Made by a program: the position numbers and the translations under genes. From JBLHOS01 sp047623825 (GTDB lineage Bacteria; Pseudomonadota; Alphaproteobacteria; Rhodobacterales; Rhodobacteraceae), in contig JBLHOS010000013.1 of NCBI GenBank assembly GCA_047623825.1, positions 1 to 46,941 on the forward strand: a DNA stretch of 46,941 bases, in the 5' to 3' direction. This document shows positions 26,305 through 34,655 of the stretch, one piece after another. The notes under the pieces are model-generated. The model did not search any database, was not told the origin of the DNA, and saw only the letters and a list, made by a program, of their open reading frames with translations. Every line of letters begins with the position of its first letter. Positions within the stretch are counted from its first letter, which is position 1.

Positions 26305-27093
26305 TCAGGCGTCAAAGGTCGCAAAAACTGGCGCGTGGTCTGATGGTTTTTCCCATCCTCTGACATGGCGCAACACTCTGGATGAATGGGCCGATGCAGC
26401 GATATCAGGTGTCGCCCAGACATGATCCAAACGACGCCCCTTGTCAGCCGCATCCCAATCTTTGGCGCGGTAGGACCACCAACTATAGAGCAGCCCCTCA
26501 GGAATATCAGCCCGCGTCACGTCAACCCATTTTCCCGCATCTTGAACCTCACGGAAATGCTCGATCTCAACCGGTGTATGACTGACCATTTTCAGCAACT
26601 GCTTATGTGACCAGACGTCATCTTCGCGCGGGGCAATGTTCAGATCGCCAACCAGAATGGATTTCTGTGGCGCCTCAGATTTAAACCAATCGCGCATCTC
26701 AGTCAGAAAATCCAATTTGTGGCCGAATTTTTCGTTCTGCGCGCGATCTGGGATGTCGCCGCCCGCAGGCACATAGAAATTGTGGATCGTAACACCATTT
26801 TCCAGTCGCGCCGCTACGTGGCGAGCATCGCCCTTGGCGACAAAATCGCGGTGGCCGGCATCCTCAATCGGCAATTTTGACAGGATCGCAACACCATTAT
26901 AGCCCTTTTGTCCGCGAGCAACGATGTGGCTATAGCCAAGCGAGGCGAATAGCGCAGTCGGGATCAGCTCTACTGGGGATTTACACTCCTGAAGGCACAA
27001 AACATCAGGACCTTCATCGCGCAACAACCGCGCAACGATCCCTTCGCGCAGGCGAATGGAATTTATATTCCAGGTCCCAACTGTAAAGGCCAC
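26305..27093 (-). CDS. xth: exodeoxyribonuclease III / AP endonuclease
   Basis: 262 residues of the exonuclease-endonuclease-phosphatase fold. Motifs are WNINSIRLR, LCLQECK (metal-binding Glu), GYNGVAILS, VGDLNIAPREDDVW and the C-terminal RLDHVWAT and KPSDHAPV (catalytic Asp-His). It cleaves abasic sites and trims 3' ends in base-excision repair. The start codon is GTG at 27093, fixed by GGAGG six bases upstream. It lies between the response regulator gene and the thioredoxin gene on the same strand, with gaps of about 70 bases. Confidence 0.95.
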   Translation of the reverse strand: MAFTVGTWNINSIRLREGIVARLLRDEGPDVLCLQECKSPVELIPTALFASLGYSHIVARGQKGYNGVAILSKLPIEDAGHRDFVAKGDARHVAARLENGVTIHNFYVPAGGDIPDRAQNEKFGHKLDFLTEMRDWFKSEAPQKSILVGDLNIAPREDDVWSHKQLLKMVSHTPVEIEHFREVQDAGKWVDVTRADIPEGLLYSWWSYRAKDWDAADKGRRLDHVWATPDIAASAHSSRVLRHVRGWEKPSDHAPVFATFDA

Positions 27094-27167
27094 GTGATCC
27101 CTCCGGTAAAAATGACAAACGCGCAGTTATACTAACCGGGCGCAGGCACGCTCACAAGCGCAGGAGG

Positions 27168-27854
27168 TCAGCTGACCAGACGATAACCGCCACTTTCCGT
27201 CACAAGAAGGCGCACGTTGGAGGGGTCAGGCTCAATCTTCTGGCGAAGCCGGTAGATGTGGGTTTCCAGCGTGTGCGTCGTCACACCTGCATTATAACCC
27301 CAGACCTCATGCAGCAGGACGTCACGGGCAACCACGCCATCCTGTGCGCGGTACAGGTACTTTAGAATATTTGTCTCTTTTTCCGTCAGACGGATTTTTT
27401 TGTTGTCTTGGGTTTCCAGGATCTTCATCGCTGGTTTGAACGTATAGGGCCCAAGCTGGAAAATAGCGTCTTCCGATTGCTCATGCTGGCGCAGTTGCGC
27501 GCGAATACGCGCCAGAAGCACCGGAAATTTGAATGGCTTGGTGACGTAATCATTGGCACCAGCATCCAATCCGAGGATCGTATCGGCGTCACTGTCATGA
27601 GCCGTCAGCATCAGGATTGGACATTTAATGCCCTGTTTGCGCAGCAAGCGGCACAGCTCACGGCCATCAGTATCTGGCAATCCGACGTCAAGTATGACTA
27701 AGTCATAGATCGCTTCCTTGGCGCGCTCCATCGCATCGATACCGTTTCCGGCCTCAAAAACGTCGAACTCTTCTGTCATCACCAATTGCTCTGACAGCGC
27801 CTCGCGCAGGTCTTCGTCGTCATCTACCAGCAGTATTTTCCGCAAGTTTGCCAT
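27168..27854 (-). CDS. OmpR/PhoB-family response regulator (CenR-like candidate)
   Basis: 228 residues. The receiver domain has the acidic pocket DDDED near residue 11, phospho-acceptor D56 (VILDVGLP), LMLTAHD, and K106 in DYVTKPFKF. The C-terminal winged helix (about 135-228) reads RLTEKETNILKYLYRAQDG, VWGYNAGVTTHTLETHIYRLRQKIE and ESGGYRLV. The sequence style resembles CenR, an essential envelope regulator of alphaproteobacteria, but this is recollection, not an alignment. No histidine kinase gene is adjacent, so it is an orphan here. AAGG precedes the ATG. ribA diverges only 28 bases away. Confidence 0.93.
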   Translation of the reverse strand: MANLRKILLVDDDEDLREALSEQLVMTEEFDVFEAGNGIDAMERAKEAIYDLVILDVGLPDTDGRELCRLLRKQGIKCPILMLTAHDSDADTILGLDAGANDYVTKPFKFPVLLARIRAQLRQHEQSEDAIFQLGPYTFKPAMKILETQDNKKIRLTEKETNILKYLYRAQDGVVARDVLLHEVWGYNAGVTTHTLETHIYRLRQKIEPDPSNVRLLVTESGGYRLVS

Positions 27855-27882
27855 CGGTCTACCTTGTGTGCTTATCGATTAA

Positions 27883-29118
27883 ATGACATGTTTGTCGCCC
27901 GGCAAAATGGCAAGGGGCAAGAAAAGAACTCACGCAGGAGTGTCGCATAGCGCAGAATTGTTTCAAATTCTGTCGTCACTAAGTAAAAAGATCGCCAATC
28001 AGATTGTCTGGAACCCAGATTTGACCTCCTCCCTCCTTCCCACTTCTGCTGAACTTGTTAGCCGGGCACGCGCTGATTTGCGCGTCGGCTTACCGGTTGT
28101 CCTCAACGCGGCTGAGGGCGCTGTACTGATTTTGGCCGCCGAAACATTGACGCCAATTCGATTACAGGCCTTGCAAGCCATGAACCTGCCTTTGGTTTTA
28201 GCCATCACTGGGCGCAGGGCAGAGACACTGAAAGCCCGTGCCTATGACGGCGATGTTGCACGAATTATTCTGCCATCTGATGCGGACGCTGCTTGGGTCA
28301 AAGCAGTGTCAAATCCAGCCGACGACTTGCGCGCGCCCATGAAAGGCCCATTGCGGTCAGACAGGGACGGAGATGCGACCCCGCACCGACTGGCCGTTCG
28401 TCTGGTGAAATCTGCGCAGTTATTGCCCGCTGCCCTCGTCTTAGATCTGAAAAATGCGCCGATGTCTGTGGACCTCAGCGGGTTCACACGACTTGAAGCA
28501 CGCCTCGCATCTGCCGATCTGGATTTGCACCATACGTTGTCGCCTGTCGCCGCCGCTCAATTGCCGCTTGAGGCAAGTGAGGCAGGCCGGTTACACATCT
28601 TTCGCCCCGATAATGGCGACATAGAGCACTATGCTATTGAAATTGGTAAACCTGATCGGGGTGCACCAGTTCTGGCCCGGCTCCATTCGGCCTGCTTTAC
28701 CGGCGATGTCCTTGGATCGCTGAAATGCGATTGCGGCCCACAGCTTAGGACCGCGCTGGCGACGATGGGGACCGAGGGGCACGGCATTCTATTGTATCTT
28801 AATCAAGAAGGGCGCGGCATCGGCTTGGCCAATAAGATGCGCGCCTATTCCCTGCAAGATCAGGGTTTCGATACCGTCGAGGCGAACCATCGTTTGGGTT
28901 TTGAAGATGATGAACGCGATTTTCGCATCGGCGCAGACCTTCTGCTACGCCTTGGGTTTTCGTCTGTGCGCCTGATGACCAACAATCCAGCCAAGGTAGA
29001 TATGATGCAGCTGATGGGTATCGATGTGGTTGAGCGGGTACCGCTTAAGACTAAGACAAACAGATTTAATGCCCATTATCTAGCAACCAAGGCTGCAAAA
29101 TCCGGCCACCTGTTATGA
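27883..29118 (+). CDS. ribA: GTP cyclohydrolase II with N-terminal RibB-like domain
   Basis: 411 residues from ATG 27883; ATG 27907 and GTG 27940 (just after CAGGA) are also possible, and the conserved part begins at about residue 55. The C-terminal half is GTP cyclohydrolase II, the first step of riboflavin synthesis. It has the zinc cysteines in SACFTGDVLGSLKCDCGPQL, the GTP-binding EGRGIGLANK, and SLQDQGFDTVEAN and MTNNPAKV. The N-terminal about 200 residues begin RARADLRVGLPVVL, like the start of DHBP synthase, but lack its DDEDRENEGD acidic motif, so that activity is unlikely. The L,D-transpeptidase gene overlaps the stop by 4 bases. Confidence 0.92.
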   Translation: MTCLSPGKMARGKKRTHAGVSHSAELFQILSSLSKKIANQIVWNPDLTSSLLPTSAELVSRARADLRVGLPVVLNAAEGAVLILAAETLTPIRLQALQAMNLPLVLAITGRRAETLKARAYDGDVARIILPSDADAAWVKAVSNPADDLRAPMKGPLRSDRDGDATPHRLAVRLVKSAQLLPAALVLDLKNAPMSVDLSGFTRLEARLASADLDLHHTLSPVAAAQLPLEASEAGRLHIFRPDNGDIEHYAIEIGKPDRGAPVLARLHSACFTGDVLGSLKCDCGPQLRTALATMGTEGHGILLYLNQEGRGIGLANKMRAYSLQDQGFDTVEANHRLGFEDDERDFRIGADLLLRLGFSSVRLMTNNPAKVDMMQLMGIDVVERVPLKTKTNRFNAHYLATKAAKSGHLL

Positions 29119-29621
29119 AACCAAATGATTTGGTCCTGACCCGGCAAGGTCTGCGATTTCGCGGTCGTTCGTTGGCCTGTACTATTGGACGTGGTGGCGT
29201 CAGCTCAAACAAAGCCGAAGGTGACGGGGCCACGCCTGCTGGTGAACACCGGATTGTCGGCTGCCTTTACAGGCCTGACCGGGGCAAACGACCAGTATCT
29301 TGGGCAGTGCCCATCACACGAGCCGACCTATGGTCCGACGATCCAGCCGATCCTGACTACAACACGATGGTTCGCGCCCCGCACAGTTTTGGGCATGAGT
29401 GTTTGGCCAGGGCAGATCCGCTTTATGACCTGATTTTGGTTACAGATTGGAACTGGCCTTATGCCGTACCCGGTCGCGGCTCTGCCATTTTTCTGCATGC
29501 GTGGCGGCGTCCGGGGCATCCAACCGAAGGGTGCATTGCGCTGGCCCCTGCCGACCTTCTCTGGATCATCAAAAATCTACGCACCGGCGACCAATTAATC
29601 GTTCCGCAAACCCTAGCCTAG
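29115..29621 (+). CDS. L,D-transpeptidase (YkuD-domain) family protein
   Basis: 168 residues. The YkuD catalytic signature is seen as H128 in IFLHAW and C140 in HPTEGCIAL, with GDGATPAGEHRI near residue 40. Such enzymes form 3-3 peptidoglycan cross-links or attach proteins to the wall. This short type (COG3786-like) has no visible signal peptide: the N-terminus MKPNDLVLTRQGLRFRGR is polar, so how it would reach the periplasm is unclear. The ATG overlaps the ribA stop (ATGA). The stop shares CTAG (29618-29621) with the convergent yggS. Confidence 0.88.
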   Translation: MKPNDLVLTRQGLRFRGRSLACTIGRGGVSSNKAEGDGATPAGEHRIVGCLYRPDRGKRPVSWAVPITRADLWSDDPADPDYNTMVRAPHSFGHECLARADPLYDLILVTDWNWPYAVPGRGSAIFLHAWRRPGHPTEGCIALAPADLLWIIKNLRTGDQLIVPQTLA

Positions 29622-30283
29622 GCCATTCCCGATCCGGGTACACGATCGCCAAAGATAGCTGACCCGACGCGAACATGCGTTGCACCAAATAAGACCGCGT
29701 TTGCAAAATCTGCACTCATACCCATGCTAAGATCAGATAACCCATGATCAGCTGCCATTTTCGCCAATAATGCGAAGTGCAGGCTCGCCTCTTCCTCAAC
29801 CGGTGGAATGCACATCAACCCACGGATTGGCAGATCCATCGCCGCACATTCGGCCAGAAAAGCATCAAGATCAGCGGGCAGAACCCCCGCCTTTTGCGGT
29901 TCTGCGCCGGTGTTGACCTGAACCATCAAGTCAGGCGTCTGGCCGCGTTCTTGGGCCAGATCCGCCAATTTGCGCGCAAGTTTAGGTCGATCAACGGTAT
30001 GGATGGCATCAAACAGCTCGACCGCCTGCCGGACTTTGTTGGTCTGAAGTGGGCCGATCAGATGCAGCGCGACGCCCTCAAACTTTGATTTGAAGGTCGG
30101 CCATTTCCCTGCCGCCTCTTGCACGCGGTTCTCTCCAAAGACCCGGTGCCCTTTTATCAGCACCGCCTCAACCCGGTCCAGCGGCTGAACCTTTGAAACG
30201 GCGATCAGGGTCACTGATCCCTCGGCGCGGCCCGCGTCACGCTCAGCTTGATGAATGGCGGCTTGGATTGTGTGCAGTGGCAT
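29618..30283 (-). CDS. yggS: YggS/PLPBP-family pyridoxal-phosphate homeostasis protein
   Basis: 221 residues from ATG 30283, which has CCGGAG at good spacing; a frame extending to 30319 lacks such a site. The PLP lysine is K31 in TLIAVSKVQ. Other family blocks are FGENRVQEA, LHLIGPLQTNK, HTVDRPKLA, VQVNTG, GLMCIPP and LSMGMSADFANAV with a C-terminal VRVGSAIFG. The protein has a single-domain TIM-barrel fold, binds PLP without known catalysis, and buffers B6 and amino-acid metabolism. About 40 bases separate its start from the terminator of the porin relic. Confidence 0.95.
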   Translation of the reverse strand: MPLHTIQAAIHQAERDAGRAEGSVTLIAVSKVQPLDRVEAVLIKGHRVFGENRVQEAAGKWPTFKSKFEGVALHLIGPLQTNKVRQAVELFDAIHTVDRPKLARKLADLAQERGQTPDLMVQVNTGAEPQKAGVLPADLDAFLAECAAMDLPIRGLMCIPPVEEEASLHFALLAKMAADHGLSDLSMGMSADFANAVLFGATHVRVGSAIFGDRVPGSGMA

Positions 30284-30326
30284 TTGAAAGCTCCGGTTTG
30301 CTAAAACAGGACAAGCCATAGTCTTG

Positions 30327-30360
30327 CAAAAAAGAAAAGACCGGGCACGAGGCCCAGTCT
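30327..30360 (-). terminator. rho-independent terminator of the porin relic
   Basis: Read on the minus strand, a 9-base stem AGACTGGGC / GCCCGGTCT with loop CTCGT and one G-U pair is followed at once by TTTCTTTTTT. The wobble favours function in the minus direction, where the plus-strand RNA would carry a mismatch and an A tract. It lies about 30 bases after the last porin-like codon and so was probably the porin gene's own terminator. Confidence 0.85.
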
Positions 30361-30387
30361 CGTTAAATCAAACTAATCCGGCTTGGA

Positions 30388-30933
30388 TTAAAAACCCAAG
30401 GACCAGCTGTCAGTGGTCGGGTCAGTGCCGACTGTACCGGAACCCTAGTCGCCTTTTACGGAAGCACCACCACCAAGGTCATAGGCAACTGCCGCACCAA
30501 AGTCGTCACGGTCGATGAAACTATCAAGCTCTGCATAGTTGGCGTGTAAGGACAGACCGTCACCAGTTGTCGTGAGGGCAAGCATACCCGACGTAATAAA
30601 GACGCCGAACGTTACTTCTTGGTAACCAAGACCGAAGTAGATACCGACGCCGCCCATATCCACGGATCATTTGGCACCAACTGCGAAGCAGTCGTGAACT
30701 GCGCCAGTGTCGTCTTGCTCAACGGATATTGCAACGCCGAAATCGCCAAAGCAGTAGGTGTAACACAGGATTTGACCGTCATGACCACCGTCGATACCGT
30801 TGCCGATATGGGCAGTGTGGGATGTTTCGGCATCTGCGAAGGAACTTGGGTTACCCATGTTACCAATGTTGGTGATCGTCCAAAAGCGTGCCGGTGGCGC
30901 AACCCTCTCAACATCGTGATGCTTACATGCCAC
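30388..30933 (-). pseudogene. decayed Rhodobacteraceae-type outer-membrane porin
   Basis: One minus-strand frame reads as the C-terminal part of a Gram-negative porin. It contains IGNMGNPSSFADAETSH, GGHDGQIL, FGDFGVAISVEQDDTGA, FAVGAK, DMGGVGIYFGLGY, DGLSLHANYAEL, YDLGGGASVKGD and a final DSWSLGF. The same frame is broken by TGA at 30667-30669, where porins have Trp (AKWS), and by TAG at 30445-30447. The signal peptide and roughly the first half of a porin are missing, and the usual end LGFNMSF is cut to LGF. Fragments in another frame (about 30934-30960) may be further remains. No expression of a working porin is expected. The plus-strand frames here are shadows. Confidence 0.85.
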
Positions 30934-30974
30934 ACGGTGGACTGGTTCATTCTGCTGAAGAGGCTTGCCGCTTT

Positions 30975-30999
30975 TTGCCCCCTACGATACGTAGGGCAA
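30975..30999. repeat. hairpin-forming inverted repeat before the DUF3576 gene
   Basis: TTGCCCCCTACG-ATA-CGTAGGGCAA has 10 paired bases with a two-base C bulge and a three-base loop. It lies 32 bases before the start of the DUF3576 lipoprotein gene and just upstream of the porin relic. There is no U-tract, so it is not a standard terminator. It may be part of the lipoprotein mRNA leader, an operator or a relic of the porin region. Confidence 0.45.
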
Positions 31000-31030
31000 A
31001 CAAGGACCGACGGCGCAAAGGGGCAGCCTT

Positions 31031-31537
31031 ATGATATTTCAACGCATTCTCAACCTGACAGCGGTCGGCGCCCTAGTGCTGATAGTTGCAGGCTGCGGCG
31101 GCCGCGTCGGAAATTTCTTTGATCTCAGTAGCGAGATGGGCGTAGAGACCGAGGCGCAATTGATCGAGTCCGGTGCGATCGAAGATCCGAATCGTGAAAC
31201 TTTTTGGGATCTGTTCGTCAATGTCGACGATCCGAATGTGACAGTTGAGGTTAACCGCTACATCTGGAACGCGTCGCTTGAGATCCTGGATTTTCTTCCG
31301 ATTGAGGGCTCTGACCCATTTTCAGGCGTAATCGTGTTCGGCTATGGCACCCCACCCGGTGGTAGTCGCGCCTACCGGGCGACAGTTTATGTGCAGGATC
31401 CGGCGCTTGACGCGCGTTCTCTTCGGGTTGCCCTGCAAACACGAAGCGGCCCCGTTAACCGTGATACAGCGCAACAAATCGAGGATGCGATCCTGACCCG
31501 GGCGCGTCAGCTACGGATTCGTGACAGCAACCTCTAG
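31031..31537 (+). CDS. DUF3576 domain lipoprotein
   Basis: 168 residues. The signal peptide ends in the lipobox LIVAGC, so the mature protein is probably lipid-anchored in the envelope. The mature part has the DUF3576 blocks ETFWDLFVNVDDPNVTVEVN, LEILDFLPIEGSDPFSGVIV, GYGTPPGGSRAYRATV and RQLRIRD. The function is unknown; the family is widespread in alphaproteobacteria, generally just upstream of leuS. A strong intrinsic terminator follows, so it may be its own transcript. GGGG upstream of the ATG is a plausible but weak ribosome site. Confidence 0.9.
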   Translation: MIFQRILNLTAVGALVLIVAGCGGRVGNFFDLSSEMGVETEAQLIESGAIEDPNRETFWDLFVNVDDPNVTVEVNRYIWNASLEILDFLPIEGSDPFSGVIVFGYGTPPGGSRAYRATVYVQDPALDARSLRVALQTRSGPVNRDTAQQIEDAILTRARQLRIRDSNL

Positions 31538-31566
31538 ACCCTGCACCGCTGCACGCCTAAACACAC

Positions 31567-31592
31567 CGCCGGGCCTTTCTGCCCGGCGTTTT
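31567..31592 (+). terminator. rho-independent terminator after the DUF3576 gene
   Basis: A perfect 8-base stem CGCCGGGC / GCCCGGCG with loop CTTTCT is followed by TTTT. It lies 30 bases after the lipoprotein stop and 24 bases before leuS, so it should separate the two transcripts or attenuate readthrough into leuS. Confidence 0.88.
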
Positions 31593-31615
31593 GCGTTTCA
31601 CGACAAGGATAAATG

Positions 31616-34177
31616 ATGGCTCGTTTCGATCCCAGTTTAATTGATACCAAATGGCAACAGGCCTGGTCGGACGCACAAACGTTCCTCGCGGTACGTGATG
31701 AAACCAAGCCAAAATACTATGTGCTTGAGATGTTTCCCTATCCATCGGGCCGGATCCACATGGGTCACGTGCGCAACTATACGATGGGTGACGTGATCGC
31801 GCGTTATAAGATGTCGACCGGTCACAACGTGCTGCACCCAATGGGGTGGGATGCGTTCGGCATGCCCGCTGAGAATGCTGCGATGGCGATCGGCGGCCAC
31901 CCCAAGGACTGGACCTACCAAAATATCGCCGACATGCGTGAGCAGATGAAACCGCTTGGCCTGTCAATCGATTGGTCCCGTGAATTCGCAACCTGCGATC
32001 CTGAATATTACGGCCAACAACAGGCTCTATTTCTGGACTTCATGCAAGCAGGCCTGATCCACCGCAAGAACGCTGTGGTGAACTGGGATCCGGTTGATAT
32101 GACGGTTCTGGCGAATGAGCAGGTTATCGATGGCAAAGGCTGGCGATCCGGCGCTGAGGTTGAGCGGCGCGAGCTAACACAATGGTTCTTCAAAATCTCG
32201 GATTTCGCCGGTGAATTGAAAGAGGCGCTGGACGGGCTGGATAACTGGCCCGCCAAAGTCCGCCTGATGCAAGAAAACTGGATCGGCCAATCACGTGGGC
32301 TTCAGTTCGCCTTTGCCACCGTTGATGGCCCCACCGGTCACGATGAAATCGAGGTCTATACCACGCGCCCCGATACGCTGATGGGGGCCTCATTCGTGGG
32401 GGTTTCACCCGATCATCCGCTTGCCAAACACTTGGAGGCGGGGCGAGAAGACATCGCCACCTTTAATGCCAAATGCCGCAAGGGCGGAACCACCGCCGCC
32501 GAGATCGAGACAGCGGAGAAGTTAGGTTTTGACACCGGGCTGCGTGTGCGCCACCCATTTGACCCCGCGCGGGAGCTGCCGGTCTACATCGCCAACTTTA
32601 TTTTGATGGACTATGGCACGGGTGCAATCTTTGGCTGCCCCGCCCATGACGTTCGCGATTTCGAGTTCGCGACAAAATACAATTTGCCGATCATCTCAAC
32701 CTTTCTGCCGTCGCAAGGCGCAGATGAAGTGCTAAGTGAGGCATTCGTTCCTGCCAAAACTGACACAGTTTTTTATAATCGCGGCTTTGCTGGCGCGACC
32801 CACCAAACCGGGCTTGAGGCGATCGAGGCTGCCATCGCGCATTGTGAGGCAAAAGGCGTCGGAAAAGGTGTCACAAAATATCGGCTGCGCGATTGGGGCC
32901 TGTCGCGCCAACGCTATTGGGGTGCGCCGATCCCAGTTGTGCATTGTGATGCCTGCGGGGTAGTGCCGGAAAAGAAAGAGAACTTACCTGTTGAACTGCC
33001 GTACGATGTGTCATTCGACATCCCCGGCAATCCGCTGGACCGACACCCGACCTGGCGCGATGTGCCTTGTCCGTCTTGCGGACTTGCTGCCAAGCGCGAA
33101 ACCGACACGATGGACACATTCGTCGACAGCTCTTGGTATTTCGCACGGTTCACGGCCCCCAATGCGACAACGCCAACAGACATGGCTGACGCATCTTATT
33201 GGATGAATGTAGATCAGTATATCGGCGGGATTGAGCATGCGATCCTGCATCTGCTCTATTCTCGATTTTTTGCGCGGGCGATGCAAATCACCGGCCACTT
33301 GCCCAAATCTGCGATTGAGCCGTTCAAGGCTCTGTTCACGCAAGGCATGGTCACCCATGAAATCTACACGACCCGCGACGAAAAAGATCGGCCCGTCTAC
33401 CACTTGCCCGAACATATCGAGTGGACCGAAAGTGGTGCCCGTCTGGGCGAAACTGGTCAGGCGGTTGAGGTGATCCCCTCGGCAAAAATGTCCAAATCGA
33501 AAAAGAATGTGGTCGATCCAGTCAATATTATTCAGGCGTATGGCGCAGACACCGCGCGCTGGTTTGTGCTGTCCGACAGCCCGCCAGAACGTGATGTTGA
33601 ATGGACCGCATCCGGCGCTGACGCCGCTTTCAAACATCTTGGTCGGGTCTACCGGATCGCGACTGATATCGCTAAGGCCACCACCCCAGCCAATCCGGCA
33701 CTGGACACAGCGTTGCTGCGCGACATGCATAAGGCAACTTTTGATGTAACGCAGGGGATTGAGTCTTTTGGCTTCAACGCCTCAATCGCGAAACTTTATG
33801 GCTTCACCAACACCTTGGCCAAATCCGATGCCGGCTCAGACGCAAAACGAACAGCGATGAAAACGCTTGCCCAGTTGATGTCCCCTATGACCCCCCATAT
33901 CGCCGAAGATATCTGGGAGATGTTGGGCGGCGGCGGCCTGATTGTTGATGCGCCATGGCCCGTTGCCGATGAGGCGATGTTGATCGATGACACTGTCACA
34001 TTGCCAATCCAGATCAACGGAAAACGCAAGTCAGAGATCACAGTACCCAAAGACCTTGCGAAGGAAGAGGTTGAAAAGCTGGCGCTGGCAGACGAGGCTA
34101 TCATTAAGGCGCTTGATGGGGCTGTCCCAAAAAAGCTGATCGTTGTTCCAGGTCGTATTATCAATGTCGTTGTCTGA
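31616..34177 (+). CDS. leuS: leucyl-tRNA synthetase
   Basis: 853 residues. The second of two adjacent ATG codons (31613, 31616) is at better distance from AAGGA (31605-31609). This class I synthetase has the HIGH-type motif HMGH in PYPSGRIHMGHVRNY, the KMSKS motif in SAKMSKSKKNV, and the CP1 editing domain (about 220-420) with the T-rich YTTRPDTLMGASF block. It also has a C-terminal anticodon-binding domain. It charges tRNA-Leu. lptE begins inside its last codons, a coupling seen across alphaproteobacteria. Confidence 0.97.
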   Translation: MARFDPSLIDTKWQQAWSDAQTFLAVRDETKPKYYVLEMFPYPSGRIHMGHVRNYTMGDVIARYKMSTGHNVLHPMGWDAFGMPAENAAMAIGGHPKDWTYQNIADMREQMKPLGLSIDWSREFATCDPEYYGQQQALFLDFMQAGLIHRKNAVVNWDPVDMTVLANEQVIDGKGWRSGAEVERRELTQWFFKISDFAGELKEALDGLDNWPAKVRLMQENWIGQSRGLQFAFATVDGPTGHDEIEVYTTRPDTLMGASFVGVSPDHPLAKHLEAGREDIATFNAKCRKGGTTAAEIETAEKLGFDTGLRVRHPFDPARELPVYIANFILMDYGTGAIFGCPAHDVRDFEFATKYNLPIISTFLPSQGADEVLSEAFVPAKTDTVFYNRGFAGATHQTGLEAIEAAIAHCEAKGVGKGVTKYRLRDWGLSRQRYWGAPIPVVHCDACGVVPEKKENLPVELPYDVSFDIPGNPLDRHPTWRDVPCPSCGLAAKRETDTMDTFVDSSWYFARFTAPNATTPTDMADASYWMNVDQYIGGIEHAILHLLYSRFFARAMQITGHLPKSAIEPFKALFTQGMVTHEIYTTRDEKDRPVYHLPEHIEWTESGARLGETGQAVEVIPSAKMSKSKKNVVDPVNIIQAYGADTARWFVLSDSPPERDVEWTASGADAAFKHLGRVYRIATDIAKATTPANPALDTALLRDMHKATFDVTQGIESFGFNASIAKLYGFTNTLAKSDAGSDAKRTAMKTLAQLMSPMTPHIAEDIWEMLGGGGLIVDAPWPVADEAMLIDDTVTLPIQINGKRKSEITVPKDLAKEEVEKLALADEAIIKALDGAVPKKLIVVPGRIINVVV

Positions 34178-34655
34178 CCGCCGAATCTTTCTAAGCATCC
34201 TGCTGGCCGTACCCCTTGCGGCCTGCGGGTTTACGCCTGTCTATGGTCCCGGCGGCGTGGGCCAGCAGCTGCGCAATCAAATCACAGTGACAGCGCCCGA
34301 CACCTCCAACACGTTTGATCTGGTCGCCCGGCTTGAAGAACGCCTGGGTCGGCCGACATCAACCCGCTATCTGCTGGATTATGACCTTTCCACCAGCGAA
34401 AGCGATCTGGCGATCACCGACACCGATGACGTGACCCGGATCAATATCAACGGAGTTCTGACCTTCACAATCACCGAGGTCAGCACGCAGTCGGTCTTGT
34501 TAGATGAGACCGTTCGGACCTTTGCAGCCTATTCGACGACCGGCTCAACCGTGGCAACCGCCGCAGCTGAGCGTGACGCCGAAAGCCGGTTGATGGTGGC
34601 GTTGGCAGATCAGGTCGTCTCGCGTCTTTATGCCTCTGCCGGGCGCTGGCCATGA
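34164..34655 (+). CDS. lptE: LPS-assembly lipoprotein LptE
   Basis: 163 residues from ATG 34164, overlapping the end of leuS by 14 bases. The type II signal peptide ends in VPLAAC followed by GFTPVYGPGG, the LptE hallmark. The rest is a compact alpha/beta domain. LptE plugs and assembles the LptD barrel that inserts lipopolysaccharide into the outer membrane. The position between leuS and holA is diagnostic. The holA start overlaps its stop (ATGA). Confidence 0.92.
   Translation: MSLSDRRIFLSILLAVPLAACGFTPVYGPGGVGQQLRNQITVTAPDTSNTFDLVARLEERLGRPTSTRYLLDYDLSTSESDLAITDTDDVTRININGVLTFTITEVSTQSVLLDETVRTFAAYSTTGSTVATAAAERDAESRLMVALADQVVSRLYASAGRWP

Noticed and set aside
30619..31122. 167-residue plus-strand frame across the porin relic
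   Set aside because: It is antisense to the porin-like reading and has no recognisable domain; the minus-strand frame explains the conservation.
33011..33730. 239-residue open frame antisense to leuS
   Set aside because: It lies wholly inside the certain leuS gene, has no recognisable domain, and reads as the reverse-strand shadow of a GC-rich coding region.
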